In this document: positions 1 through 9,299 of the stretch, piece after piece
Numbering within the stretch: the first letter of the stretch is position 1
Layout of the letters: the number at the start of each line of letters is the position of its first letter
NCBI GenBank assembly: GCA_026003075.1
Contig: BPGO01000002.1
Coordinates: forward strand, 1 to 64,000
Length of the DNA: 64,000 nt
Origin: Fimbriimonadales bacterium
GTDB taxonomy: Bacteria; Armatimonadota; Fimbriimonadia; Fimbriimonadales; GBS-DC
Direction of reading: 5' to 3'
Notes under the pieces: generated by a model
The model's input: the letters and a program-made list of their open reading frames with translations, nothing else
Databases searched by the model: none
Told to the model about the DNA's origin: nothing
Translations under genes and position numbers: made by a program

Positions 1-69
1 GAGGATTGCTTGCGTCAGCGGTTGCGTCGCGCCCGCCACCGTTTACGCCAACTGCTGGGGGTGGAGTGA
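1..69 (+). CDS. Sigma-70 region 4-like protein, C-terminal fragment at window edge
   Basis: The frame is open from base 1 to a TGA at 67-69 and encodes 22 residues rich in Arg and Leu, typical of the end of a sigma-70 region 4 helix-turn-helix. The same 22 residues end the complete gene at 3905-4336, and the DNA is identical there, so this is the tail of a paralogue whose body lies upstream of the window. The gene for the lectin-like protein follows, as a secreted-protein gene follows the second copy. Function beyond likely DNA or RNA polymerase contact cannot be seen. Confidence 0.6.
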   Translation, partial: EDCLRQRLRRARHRLRQLLGVE

Positions 70-171
70 AGGAGCAAAACCGTTCACCCTGCAAAAATAC
101 CTGATTTTGCCGATTTCTCCCCCAAATTGCCTTACCCCCTGTCACATTTTGCCCCTTTCGGGGGATTCTAT
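1..171 (+). repeat. Direct repeat copy A (171 bp)
   Basis: Bases 1-171 match 4268-4438 with two mismatches (positions 90 and 91). The repeat covers the last 69 nt of a sigma-like gene and about 100 nt of following non-coding DNA, and stops inside the -10 region of the next promoter. It may extend upstream of the window. Confidence 0.95.
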
Positions 172-176
172 ATAAT
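149..176 (+). promoter_or_regulatory. Putative promoter of the lectin-like gene
   Basis: A perfect TATAAT lies at 171-176, with a weak -35 (TTGCCC, 149-154) 16 bp upstream. The start codon follows about 48 nt downstream. The -35 part lies in the duplicated block; the -10 is created at the point where the two copies diverge. The other copy has TATTAT at 4436-4441. Confidence 0.55.
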
Positions 177-224
177 GGGTCTTGCACAAAGACCCCGACA
201 ACGACAGATGAAGAGGTTATCACT

Positions 225-1043
225 ATGCTGAGAGGAACCATGCCGAAAGGAACACGCTTCTTTGGTACGGTCAGCGTGTGGACGCTAATAAGTGTCGCCT
301 TTGCGCAATTCAACTACCCTGACTTCGCTGGTGCATCGCTACAGCTGAATGGAGACGCCGCCATCGTGGGCAACCGACTGCGCCTGACGCCTGCCCAGGG
401 CGATAGGCTGGGTAGTGCGTATCACCCGCTCAAACAGGTTCTGTCCAATGGATTTGCAACGACCTTCCAGTTCCAGATCACGAACTCTGGTGGATGGACA
501 GATTCAGCAGGGAATACAGGTGCCGACGGGTTCACTTTCATTATTCAGGATAGCAGCCTCACAGCAATTGGTGTGTTAGGCTTCGGGATAGGCTATGAAG
601 GCATTCCGCGCAGCCTCGTGGTCGAGTTTGATACTTGGTGGAACACGCAACATGATCCGAATGGAAACCATGTTGCCGTTCACACGAACTGGACGGAGGC
701 GAATTCCACTTCCACCGGCGCAAGATTAGGGTATGCGACCCCAGCGTTCTCGTTGGAAGACGGTCAAGTTCACACTGCCACAATTGTTTACAACGGCGCT
801 GGGGCGCTTTCCGTAAGCCTGGACGGTTCCCCGCTGTTCACGGTCAACTTTAGCCATAGCAACTTCCTGTCGATTCTGGACAACGATGGCAAGGCGTGGG
901 TGGGGTTTACCTCCGCTACGGGAGGCGCATATGCCAATCACGATATCTTGAACTGGGAATTTAATCCTATCCCCGAGCCTGGCTCGTTGCTGGCGCTGGG
1001 AGCAGGGCTGGCAGGGCTGCTGGGCGTGCGTCGGCGGCGGTAG
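225..1043 (+). CDS. Secreted legume-lectin-like protein with PEP-CTERM sorting signal
   Basis: The 272-residue product begins with a hydrophobic signal peptide ending near AFAQ (about residue 27). The middle is a beta-rich L-type (legume-like) lectin domain. It contains the hallmark VEFDTWWN followed by DPNGNHV, which in this fold forms the metal and sugar site. The C-terminus is a PEP-CTERM signal: PEPGS, a hydrophobic helix, and a basic RRRR tail, normally cut by an exosortase, which is not in this window. The start at 225 has AAGAGG 8 nt upstream; the ATG at 240 has AGAGGA only 3 nt upstream and is the alternative. It probably binds surface or extracellular glycans. Confidence 0.85.
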   Translation: MLRGTMPKGTRFFGTVSVWTLISVAFAQFNYPDFAGASLQLNGDAAIVGNRLRLTPAQGDRLGSAYHPLKQVLSNGFATTFQFQITNSGGWTDSAGNTGADGFTFIIQDSSLTAIGVLGFGIGYEGIPRSLVVEFDTWWNTQHDPNGNHVAVHTNWTEANSTSTGARLGYATPAFSLEDGQVHTATIVYNGAGALSVSLDGSPLFTVNFSHSNFLSILDNDGKAWVGFTSATGGAYANHDILNWEFNPIPEPGSLLALGAGLAGLLGVRRRR

Positions 1044-1065
1044 CCTACGGCTCGCTTTCCGCAGG

Positions 1066-1095
1066 AAGGGGGGCATACGCATTGCACGCCCCCTT
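1066..1095 (+). terminator. Possible terminator after the lectin-like gene
   Basis: AAGGGGGGC (1066-1074) can pair with GCCCCCTT (1088-1095) across a 13-nt loop, with one bulged G. It lies 23 nt after the stop codon. The T-tract is poor, so efficiency is uncertain. Confidence 0.45.
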
Positions 1096-1181
1096 CTATG
1101 CATCTGAGAGTGTGTTTCATTGGCTCGCTTATTTCCTGAAGCCCATCCTGTTGCATTTTCCCAGCCGATGCGGGGCGCTGG

Positions 1182-2603
1182 TTGCGGACGGAGGGTAGAA
1201 TCATTACGGAGGCGCCGTGGGTTTTTGCGGCGCCGACAGGAGCGAACAAGGTGACGGTCTACTGGGATCCCGTGCCGAGCGCGACAGGGTATCGGGTGCG
1301 CTGGGGTACGGCAAGCGGGGTGTACCCGAATGCGTCGGGCGTGCTGCCTGTGGATGCGCGTCGGTTTACGGTAGAGGGATTGGTTTCGGATCAGGAGTAC
1401 TATTTTGTGGTGGAGGCGGAGTACAACGGGGTCTGGAGTGCGCCTTCGGAGGAGGATAGTGCCGTGCCCCATGTGGGGGCAATCCCGTGGGATACGGAAG
1501 ACCCGAATCAGATTATTCCTGCGGTTCGTGCGGCGCTTGGGCTATGGGACGGGGATATCAGCGCCTTATCCCCCGATGGATGGTATTATTCGGAGACGGG
1601 CGGGGTTCGAAGCCGTAAGGTGGCTCCCCTTCAATACGAGGCACGCACTGCAAGAGTCGTAACTGCAGGTAGCGCCTACTTCATGCCGATGTCTGCTGTC
1701 TCAGATCCGCAGCATCGCAACAGGACAGGTCCGTTTCGTCGAGTTGAGACGCGACAAGGACAGGAAGCTCTCCAAGTGATGGGAGAATTTTATCTTCCAC
1801 CCCCACGCCATCCTTCTATGAACACATGGTATATTCGGTCAGAGCAAGTTACTTGGGGTCAGACACGCGATACTCCGTATATCTATTTTGGCATAAGGTA
1901 CACGGATCGGAATCGACGAGAAATAGACGTAGAAGGTGGTTTGGCTTTCCATCCTGCTGGACGTGGTTTACGCGTAGGCAATCAGGAACGAGGTGGGGAT
2001 GGAATCTCACCACCTCCAAACTATGATCGCTGGAATATTTTTCTAAATTTGGGTTGGAAAAAAGAAGTGAAAAAAATTGCAGGAGACTTTGGAGATCATC
2101 TCTCCTATGGGGTGAACTGGCAAGATGCTCCGTATGGTTTTGTCGCCTGGCTTATGCTCGGCTTAGTAGGTGATGAGAACAAGTTGTTAGCGCTTCATCT
2201 GCACGCTTGGAGGTTTATTCTTGAGGACCCTGCTTCCGATCCCCCTTCCTATAAGCGTGTCGTAGTGGGATGTGCTTATAGGGAAGAACCTGCACCGCCA
2301 CCACAAGGAACTCCACAAGTAAGACGGGTGATCTCAGTAGCCCAAGATAAGGACTATACCGACCCGAACGGCTGGGTTCGCACAGGTTCATTCCTATTGA
2401 AGTGTGGTGTTGCCCATGCGCCTCTTTTTACTGGGGAAGACCTTCAGGAGTTATCCGTTTATCTGCGTCCAACAGGTTGGCAATGGTGGGTAGAGAATAT
2501 CTCGAATCCACCGGAAAACTTCCCAACAACTCCAGGAGTGATTCGAATTGAACCACCAATCGCGCGATGGTATCGCGAGGTGATCAGTATTGATTTACGC
2601 TAA
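1182..2603 (+). CDS. Fibronectin type III domain protein, probably 5'-truncated
   Basis: The frame gives 473 residues from a TTG at 1182. Residues 10-95 look like a fibronectin type III domain (VTVYWDPVPSATGYRVRWG and YYFVVEAE strands). The remaining 370 residues are not recognised. There is no signal peptide, no Shine-Dalgarno site and no ATG. The frame is open back to a stop at 1137-1139, so the original N-terminus may have been lost. From about 1670 the base composition becomes more AT-rich than the surrounding DNA. The last 50 residues are duplicated in degraded form at 3745-3890, including an EPPIAR motif. Function unknown. Confidence 0.5.
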   Translation: MRTEGRIITEAPWVFAAPTGANKVTVYWDPVPSATGYRVRWGTASGVYPNASGVLPVDARRFTVEGLVSDQEYYFVVEAEYNGVWSAPSEEDSAVPHVGAIPWDTEDPNQIIPAVRAALGLWDGDISALSPDGWYYSETGGVRSRKVAPLQYEARTARVVTAGSAYFMPMSAVSDPQHRNRTGPFRRVETRQGQEALQVMGEFYLPPPRHPSMNTWYIRSEQVTWGQTRDTPYIYFGIRYTDRNRREIDVEGGLAFHPAGRGLRVGNQERGGDGISPPPNYDRWNIFLNLGWKKEVKKIAGDFGDHLSYGVNWQDAPYGFVAWLMLGLVGDENKLLALHLHAWRFILEDPASDPPSYKRVVVGCAYREEPAPPPQGTPQVRRVISVAQDKDYTDPNGWVRTGSFLLKCGVAHAPLFTGEDLQELSVYLRPTGWQWWVENISNPPENFPTTPGVIRIEPPIARWYREVISIDLR

Positions 2604-2627
2604 CTTTGTGCAGGGAGGTACACGCTA

Positions 2628-3713
2628 ATGCATAACACGAACAAGCAAACCAATCCTTCACCACCGCCTGTTGTTTGGACGAGTATATCCCAAGATTTAG
2701 ACCGGTCTGCGCCTGAAGGGCATGTCTGGATGAGTCTCCATCGGGTAATCTTACGCTATCATGAAGGAAAGATCATCGAGGAACGCCTCAAAAGCCTGCC
2801 CCTCTTTCTCAATCGGGCAGGCTATCAACCCCGTAGTTGGTCCCTCTCGCCAGATGGTAACTTCTACCATTATGAGACGCTGCATGCTACCTATTGTGGT
2901 AGAGTGTCTGATCCGCCTTCCGAGCCCATTGTGCTGGGCTCTCTCTATCGGCTTCGGTTCTCACCTAACAGTCGCTTCCTGTGTGGCTATGGAGGTAGGG
3001 AAGACGAGATGGTCGTTGTGGAGTGTGCCACGCGTCGTGTGCGCCGTTTAGCTACGCCTGAGTATTCATATGACACAGAAGATAACCCTTCGTACCGATT
3101 TGGATGGTATCCGGACAGTCGGCATATCTGGTATCAAGAGGACACTTTGGAAGTGAGGCGCGATTATCGTCAAGGGCGAGGTTATAAGCAAGATGTGCTC
3201 AGTGGGCGTCGTTGGCTATTGAGAGGGCGCCAGCTGGAGAAAGTGTATAGCGATTGGGTGATGCTGGATCCCCGATACCGAATGGGCCCTGTGGGGATGG
3301 ACGGCGACCGCGCCTTTTTCTACTCCCCCTCTCAACGGATTCGGGTGCGAGTGGAGCCAATCTCAGCAGATTATATTAATCGCCAAGCAGGGCGTCAGCA
3401 AGTGTTTTTAGAGTGGCGGAATGGGCATTCTCGATTAGTGATAGAGCGTGGACACAGGTGGCATAGAGTGCTTCCAGTGGATGTGACAGAAGAGGGACGC
3501 TGGGTGCTTCTTTCGGTTGAAGAGTGGAATGCTGGTGAGGACATGGGGTATATGAAGTCAAGCTACCGTGAACTGCTGGCAGTGGATGTGCTGACAGGAA
3601 AAAGGTATAGTTACGTTCAATCATTAGAGGGTGTTGGGCCTCTTTGTCGCTTTATGTCAAGTCCTTACGAGATACCGTTTTACTCGTTTTGGCGAGGCGG
3701 AGCAAGCCGTTGA
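2628..3713 (+). CDS. Hypothetical protein with WD40/TolB-like propeller motifs
   Basis: A 361-residue soluble protein with a good ribosome site (GGGAGG, 2613-2618) and an ATG start. Repeated short blades such as WSLSPDGNFYHY, LRFSPNSRFLCG and FGWYPDSRHIWY resemble the S-PDG-x-hydrophobic turns of WD40-like/TolB beta-propellers. No signal peptide or catalytic motif is visible. It follows the fibronectin-type gene by 24 nt and may be cotranscribed. Its role is unknown; a scaffold or binding propeller is inference. Confidence 0.6.
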   Translation: MHNTNKQTNPSPPPVVWTSISQDLDRSAPEGHVWMSLHRVILRYHEGKIIEERLKSLPLFLNRAGYQPRSWSLSPDGNFYHYETLHATYCGRVSDPPSEPIVLGSLYRLRFSPNSRFLCGYGGREDEMVVVECATRRVRRLATPEYSYDTEDNPSYRFGWYPDSRHIWYQEDTLEVRRDYRQGRGYKQDVLSGRRWLLRGRQLEKVYSDWVMLDPRYRMGPVGMDGDRAFFYSPSQRIRVRVEPISADYINRQAGRQQVFLEWRNGHSRLVIERGHRWHRVLPVDVTEEGRWVLLSVEEWNAGEDMGYMKSSYRELLAVDVLTGKRYSYVQSLEGVGPLCRFMSSPYEIPFYSFWRGGASR

Positions 3714-3744
3714 GGGAATTGCCAACGCATGGGCAGGATGATCC

Positions 3745-3890
3745 GCTTTCAGGAGATAACTGTTTTTCTCGAACCACCGGGTACCTGGCAATGGTGGGAG
3801 GAAGCTGTTTCTGATACGCCTCAGAACTGCCCTCCTACAGGCGTTATCTCGGTAGAGCCACCAATCGCGCGAGGGTATCGCGAGGTGGTC
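3745..3890 (+). pseudogene. Degraded duplicate of the end of the fibronectin-type gene
   Basis: This segment aligns without gaps to 2440-2585, the last ~50 codons of the upstream fibronectin-type gene. Shared pieces include GGCAATGGTGGG and the run encoding PPIAR-YREV. The frame continues past the normal stop into unrelated sequence to 4058 (ATG at 3729). The rest of the second copy is missing, so this is a remnant of an old duplication. Confidence 0.7.
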
Positions 3891-3904
3891 ACCACCAGAG
3901 TCGG

Positions 3905-4336
3905 TTGGAGTGCGGCACAGGCAAGTTGCGTCAGCTATTTCGTCGCAGAGAACATAAAAAAAGCGGATTCTACATCGTGCCCCGCTTCACGCAAAAGTTG
4001 GGCTCCGCTTTCCCCCAGGTTCTTATTCACCCAATCGACTTTTTGCATTGGCGAATAGACCTCCTTCGGAAGCGGCTTGATCATACCCCATCGGGGCATG
4101 CTTATCCGAATCGGCAGGGTACTGTGCGAGGAGAGCCGCCCTCGGTTCAGGTGCTGGCGTTGCGCGAGGCGTTGGAACGGCTGTCGCCTGCGGATCGGGA
4201 GCTGCTCTGGCGGTGTGATGGGGAGGGCTGTTCGGTCAAGGATCTGGCGCGGGAGTGGGGCGTTCGGGAGGATTGCTTGCGTCAGCGGTTGCGTCGCGCC
4301 CGCCACCGTTTACGCCAACTGCTGGGGGTGGAGTGA
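3905..4336 (+). CDS. Sigma-70 region 4-like helix-turn-helix protein
   Basis: The 143-residue frame has a clear C-terminal sigma-70 region 4-like domain (about residues 75-143): ALERLSPADRELLW, then a helix-turn-helix (VKDLAREWGVREDCLRQRL) and a basic tail. The first ~70 residues do not resemble sigma region 2, which would be needed for an active ECF sigma factor. It is therefore either a truncated sigma factor or a stand-alone region-4 regulator. The ribosome site is poor and the true start is unclear. The last 69 nt are duplicated at 1-69. A secreted-protein gene follows 120 nt downstream. Confidence 0.55.
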   Translation: MECGTGKLRQLFRRREHKKSGFYIVPRFTQKLGSAFPQVLIHPIDFLHWRIDLLRKRLDHTPSGHAYPNRQGTVRGEPPSVQVLALREALERLSPADRELLWRCDGEGCSVKDLAREWGVREDCLRQRLRRARHRLRQLLGVE

Positions 4337-4438
4337 AGGAGCAAAACCGTTCACCCCACAAAAATACCTGATTTTGCCGATTTCTCCCCCAAATTGCCTT
4401 ACCCCCTGTCACATTTTGCCCCTTTCGGGGGATTCTAT
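4268..4438 (+). repeat. Direct repeat copy B (171 bp)
   Basis: Second copy of the block at 1-171 (169 of 171 bases identical). It starts in the sigma-like gene and ends within the presumed -10 (TATTAT, 4436-4441) of the next gene. Confidence 0.95.
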
Positions 4439-4456
4439 TATTGGAGGTATACGAAG

Positions 4457-5800
4457 ATGCAACAGAAGCAACGAATGACGAAGGCAAGTAAATGCGTGGC
4501 GATGATTAGTGTACGCACGGCGTTGCTGATTCTACTCCTGCTGGACAGCGTGTTGGCGCTCAACGCCCAGCGAGTTTACTGGCTGGGTACTCTGTATCCA
4601 CCCTACTATGGGGAGGAGCGTCCAAGTGAAGCCTATGATGTCTCTGAAGACGGACGGGTCGTCGTAGGTAGATCTGAGTATGAGGCGGTGCAGGGATGGT
4701 GGTATGATGTGGTATGGCATCCATACGAGGGGACCATCCAGCGCGTCTTAGATTTGAACCATCCAACGATCCGGCAATCATCTGCAATCCGTGTCTCTCG
4801 AGACGGGTCTGTCATCCTCGGAAATATCGTGAGGGTAGTTTGTGATCCAGCGTGCCGCCAAATCGACACTGGATTTGTATGGGATGCTGTGAGCGGCGCA
4901 CGGTTTTTCCTGCCCAATATACCATACTTTGCTACTGCGGTTGATATGAATCGCAGCGCCACACACGCAGTAGGCAGAGCAACGCCTGCAGGGGGATCTC
5001 GGTGGGATTTGCCAGATCCTGCAGTTTGGGAACTTGGCAATAACCCGATTACCGTGGTGGCGTATCCCGGACTCCCCTTTTTGTATTATGGACAGGCAAC
5101 CGCTATTTCCGAGGATGCAAAGACGATTGCTATCTATGCTGCTTTCAGCAATGGATCCCGGAGGGGTTCCGGGATCTGGATTCTTCACCCAAACGGTGAG
5201 ATTTCTCAGATTTATCTTGGCGACAATACTTATGTACGGGATCTGTCAGAGGATGGCATGGTGGCAGTGGGGTACATCGATACTGATATCGACTACCCGG
5301 TGATGTGGCGCGCGGCGAACAACTGGATCGCCGAACCCTTGGCCAGGCTCAATGCCTCCTCGCACGCTTACGCCGTCGCCATTCGAGGCAATATCATAGT
5401 TGGATATGACGCTGGTGGCGCTGGAAAAGCACTGCGGTGGCGTTTGGAGACGGCGACCACTCAGGTAGAAGACTTGGACGCAACCTATGCAGGAGTTAGC
5501 GGGGGGATGTTGAAAAGAGCATATTCACTTTCTGCTGATGGGCGTTATATTGTCGGAAGGGGACGCTGGTACAGCCGCCCTCCATGGGAAGCCCAAGACG
5601 AGGCATTTATGCTGGACACTTGGCGTGAGGGCGATACGAACGGCGACAGCTGCATCGATGATAACGACTTATTAGCCGTACTATTCGCCTTTGGTACACC
5701 GGGCACTGGCTACACCCGCCACGAGGATATCAATAAAGACGGCATCGTCGACGACGCCGACCTGTTAATCGCGCTGTTCAACTTCGGGCAGGGGTGTTGA
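4457..5800 (+). CDS. Secreted HAF-repeat protein with C-terminal dockerin-like domain
   Basis: The 447-residue product starts at an ATG with TTGGAGG 9 nt upstream; an upstream in-frame ATG at 4394 lies in the duplicated non-coding block. A hydrophobic signal peptide (residues 19-38) is followed by repeated propeller-like units of the HAF type (AYDVSEDGRVVVG, AIRVSRDGSVILG, SLSADGRYIVG). The last ~55 residues hold two calcium-loop motifs (DTNGDSCIDDNDL and DINKDGIVDDADL), a type I dockerin pattern, and end in FGQGC. The M23 protein at 52422 ends in the same way. It is likely exported; the partner of its dockerin is unknown. Confidence 0.8.
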   Translation: MQQKQRMTKASKCVAMISVRTALLILLLLDSVLALNAQRVYWLGTLYPPYYGEERPSEAYDVSEDGRVVVGRSEYEAVQGWWYDVVWHPYEGTIQRVLDLNHPTIRQSSAIRVSRDGSVILGNIVRVVCDPACRQIDTGFVWDAVSGARFFLPNIPYFATAVDMNRSATHAVGRATPAGGSRWDLPDPAVWELGNNPITVVAYPGLPFLYYGQATAISEDAKTIAIYAAFSNGSRRGSGIWILHPNGEISQIYLGDNTYVRDLSEDGMVAVGYIDTDIDYPVMWRAANNWIAEPLARLNASSHAYAVAIRGNIIVGYDAGGAGKALRWRLETATTQVEDLDATYAGVSGGMLKRAYSLSADGRYIVGRGRWYSRPPWEAQDEAFMLDTWREGDTNGDSCIDDNDLLAVLFAFGTPGTGYTRHEDINKDGIVDDADLLIALFNFGQGC

Positions 5801-5831
5801 GACCTCGATGTGGCACTCTCTTGGGGCGGGT

Positions 5832-8349
5832 TTAGGCCGCTTCGCGTTGCGCCTCCGCGACAGGCACGCGCAGGATGAATTCCGCGCCCTGTCTCGGCAT
5901 CGCCCAAGAGCAGCACGCCGCCGTGTTTTTGGGCAATCTCTTGCGAAATCGCCAGCCCCAGCCCCGTGCCCTTGTTCGGGTCTTTGGTGGTGAAAAAGGG
6001 GTCAAAAATCTGTGGGCGGATGTCGGGGGGGACGCCCGGACCGTTGTCGCGCACGCGCAGCTCGGCATAGAGGCGTTTGCCGTCGTCGTAAAGCCCTGTG
6101 GAAATCGTGACTTGCCCTCGGTCGCGTCCTTCCAGCGCGTCGCGAGCGTTCGTGAGCAGGTTAATCGCAATCTGTTCCAGCGAGTTCGCCTCGCCCAACA
6201 CCGGCGGCAAGGCAGGCTCGTACGCCTCCACCAGTTCAATCCCACGCTGGCGGAGCTGCTCCCGCAATAGGATGAGCGCGTTCTGGGCGACTTCGTTGAG
6301 GTTCACGGGCTCGAACTCTTCGCGTGGTTTGCGTGAGAAGGCGCGTAGGTGCTGAATAATCTGGCTCATGCGCACGGTCTGGCGGTGGATGATTTGCAAA
6401 TCTTCGCGCAACTGCTGGATAAGCAAAGGGGGGGGGGAGTCGTTCAGGGTTTCCAGGTTTTGCTGGGCAATCGCGCGGATAATCGCGAGCGGTTGGTTCA
6501 GCTCGTGCGCGACGCCCGACGCCAGCGTGCCCAGCGACGCCAGCTTGCTGGATTGAATCAGCTGCGTTTCTGCCCTCTGTACGGCGTCGACCATGTGGTT
6601 GAACGAGTCGGCGAGGTCATCCAAGTCGGGGATACCGCGCTGCGGCAGCTGGACGCGCTGGGTCAGGTCGCCCGCGGCGATGGCGTGGGTCGCCGCCACC
6701 AGCGCCCGCAACGGACGCACCAAGTTCCGATGCAGAAACCAACCACCCACCAACAAGAACGCCAACACGCAACTAAGCGCCACTATAAACGACTCGCGCA
6801 GTCGTTCATTGATGCTGGCGCGCATTGTGACGGCGATGGCGTCTAATTGGCTCAGGGTGCGCTGGGAGGCTTCCATGAGCCGCGTTGTCAACCCTTGACG
6901 CAGCTCTTCTTGGGTATGTTCAAACGAGCTGTTGATCAGTCGCAGGAGGGTGCGCTGTTGGGCGCGGGCAAGCGAGGCGAGCGTCGCGGCAGATTGCTCC
7001 AGCGACTGTTGCTCGGCTTGGCGCAGGGACTGGCGCACTTGAGCCTGTTGGGCTTGGGTTTGCTGGCGGAACTGGCTTCGGGCGTTCTGGCTGGCTTGCG
7101 CGAGCGCGCGATCGATGGCTGCCTGCTGCGCGTGGAATTGCTGTTTGAGGCTCGTTTGCAACTCGCTTACCAGATGGAACGCCTCATCGGCAGGCTGGGC
7201 GACCACCAGCGCGGCGTGGAGGCGTCGGACGGGCGCAATCGCCACCAGCCACTCCCCCTCCGCGCGGTGATAGAGCAGGCTTCGGGGCTGGGTCAACTCG
7301 CGCAGGAGCGGTTGGAAGCGCGTCTCTCGCTCGCCCACACGCTGGACATCCGAATGCGCCAAGATGAGCCCATCCTCCTGCACCAAGAGCGCCACGCCGC
7401 GCTCGCCCATGCGGGCGTCTTGCACCAGCCGACGGGCGCCCTCGGGGTTCACTAAGGCGAAGACCGCGCCCACGGTTTCCTGTCCCATGCGTCGAATCGG
7501 GGTCATCATCGGGATGAGCGGGCGCAGCCGACCGTCCACCCGATGCAAACGCGCCTGACCCCACACGATCTCCTGTGTCTCCTGCAAGCGTGCCCACAAC
7601 TGCCCGCGCTCTAACGCGATGAGCATCCCATCGTCGAGCGAGTCGCCTAGCTCCAGATGCGGGGCGCCGTGTGCATCCACAAGGCAAAGATACACATACG
7701 CCGGCTCGCGGTCTTGCAACGCTTGCAAAATCCAACGGCTCTGCTGCGCCTCGCCCGACTGAATGGCAGGTTGCTGCGCGATGAGCGTCAGTTGCGCCGA
7801 GTAGTTGCGCAGCAGGCTCTCCACCTGCAACGAGATTTGCGCCGAGAGCTGGGTCAGGTGCTGGGTGATAATCGCTTGCAGCGCCTCGCGGGTGGTGGCG
7901 GCGGTCTGGTGCTCTAAGACACGCAGCGAGTCGGTCTGCGCTTGGTGCACCTGCGTTGCGACTTGGCGCAGGGTCTGGTCCAGGTGGCGCACGGTCTGAC
8001 GCTCGCTGGTGCGCAGCGCCTCGCGGGTGGTCTGCTGCCAATCGCGCACGGTGGCACGCAACAGCGACACCTGCTGGCGCTGTACCTGCGCCTGCTGGGC
8101 TTGGACTTGCGTCGCCACGCGCTGGCTCATCTGACGCTTGGAATCGGCGAACACCTGCTCGACGCCCTCTTCCAAGCGCGTGTGGGAATGGCGCAACTCC
8201 TGTTGCAAGCCCTGCTGGAACTGCTGCGCCGAGTGGTGGGTCTGCCGCTCGATGTAGTTATAGAGCAGCCCGCCCGACAGCATCACGGGCAGCAACGCCA
8301 TCAGCGCATAAAACAGCAACAACCGCTCACGCAAGCCGAGTCGTCTCAT
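5832..8349 (-). CDS. Membrane sensor histidine kinase, apparent frameshift near C-terminus
   Basis: Order of domains: N-terminal membrane helix (residues 9-30), a long Gln/Ala-rich coiled coil (about 35-180), a Cache-like sensor region (about 200-395), a second coiled coil (400-510), membrane helix (520-540), HAMP, HisKA with His615 in GVAHELNQP, and HATPase with N-box (Asn734), DNGPG, FxPFFTT and GTGLGLA. After GDAETG the frame departs from the family; removing one base in CCC (5887-5889) restores the usual end (GAEFILRVPV) and a stop at 5832, giving 838 residues. Without repair the frame runs to 5710, antisense into the convergent gene. Its start overlaps the solute-binding gene by ATGA. 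Error or true mutation cannot be told from sequence. Confidence 0.85.
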
Positions 8350-9299
8350 TCGTACACCTTCTGCGCCAAGTTGAGCAGCATGGGCGGGAGTTCGATGCGC
8401 AATTCCCGCGCCGTTTTGAGGTTATAGTAGGTCAGCAGGCGTCGGGGGGTCAGCAGGGGCAACTCTTCAGGCGACTGCCCCTGCAGCAGCTGCGCAACCA
8501 GCTCCGCCGCCAGGGCGCCCTGTTCCGCCAAGTCGGCGCCGATTGCCATCAGGGCGCCGCGCCGCACGAAGGTCTCCGCGAACGCCAGCACCGCGATGTG
8601 CTGCTGGCGTGCCCACTCCAGAATTGTCTGGAACGGTTCGGGCGCGGCGCACACGGGGTCGGGGATGAGCCACAGCGCGTCCACCTTGCCCTGCAGGGAC
8701 GCCAACGCCTCGGGCAGCCGCGCCGCCGTCGCGGCATGGGCTTCCACCAGCGTCAGGTTCAGCCGCGCCGCGTCCTCACGGGCTTGCGCCAGCAACTGCT
8801 GCGACACGGCGTCGGCAGGGTTGTACACCACGCCGATACGCTGGACTTGGGGCATTGCATCGAGCAACGCCCGCAACTGCCGCTGGGGGCGCACCGCCAA
8901 CGCCACGCCCACAAACCGACCCCCACTCCGCTCCGCGTTGGCAATCAGCCCTTGCCCCACCGGGTCAACCACCATCGTGAACACCACGGGCACTTGCTGT
9001 TCGGGGGGCAGGGCGGCGTAGTGCTTTTTGAGCAGCCGCGCCGCGTCCGTGCCCACCGCCACAATCACCTGCGGACGACGCTCCAACACGCGCTTGGGCA
9101 ACTCCGAATCGCTGGCGTCGCCTTTCAAGGTGAAGGTGAGCGTCGACGCCGCCACGCCCTGCTCTTCTAAGGCTCGGTGGAACCGTTGGAGGGCGTCGGC
9201 GTAGAGGCTCCCTTCGCGGCTTTGCACAATCGCCACCAGCGGCTGCGCCCATCCGCGGCTCATCAAGCACACCACCACCAACGCCCCGACCCACCTCAT
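8346..9299 (-). CDS. ABC-type substrate-binding protein (ABC_sub_bind family)
   Basis: 317 residues with a short signal peptide ending at GWAQ and a two-lobed periplasmic-binding fold: VAIVQSREGS at the start, the VIVAVGTDAA strand-turn, and RIGVVYNPAD at the second lobe. This matches the COG2984/ABC_sub_bind family, some members of which bind aromatic amino acids. No permease or ATPase is adjacent. It overlaps the kinase gene downstream (ATGA) and the small unknown gene upstream (ATGA). It may therefore present ligand to the kinase rather than feed a transporter; that is inference. Confidence 0.82.
   Translation of the reverse strand: MRWVGALVVVCLMSRGWAQPLVAIVQSREGSLYADALQRFHRALEEQGVAASTLTFTLKGDASDSELPKRVLERRPQVIVAVGTDAARLLKKHYAALPPEQQVPVVFTMVVDPVGQGLIANAERSGGRFVGVALAVRPQRQLRALLDAMPQVQRIGVVYNPADAVSQQLLAQAREDAARLNLTLVEAHAATAARLPEALASLQGKVDALWLIPDPVCAAPEPFQTILEWARQQHIAVLAFAETFVRRGALMAIGADLAEQGALAAELVAQLLQGQSPEELPLLTPRRLLTYYNLKTARELRIELPPMLLNLAQKVYE

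Noticed and set aside
5710-5831. C-terminal extension of the kinase frame to 5710
   Set aside because: The extra residues have no family likeness, run antisense through the dockerin gene, and vanish when one base is removed.
7956-9170. 404-residue open frame on the plus strand
   Set aside because: It is antisense to the kinase and solute-binding genes, is Arg/Ala-rich with no domain, and owes its length to high GC.
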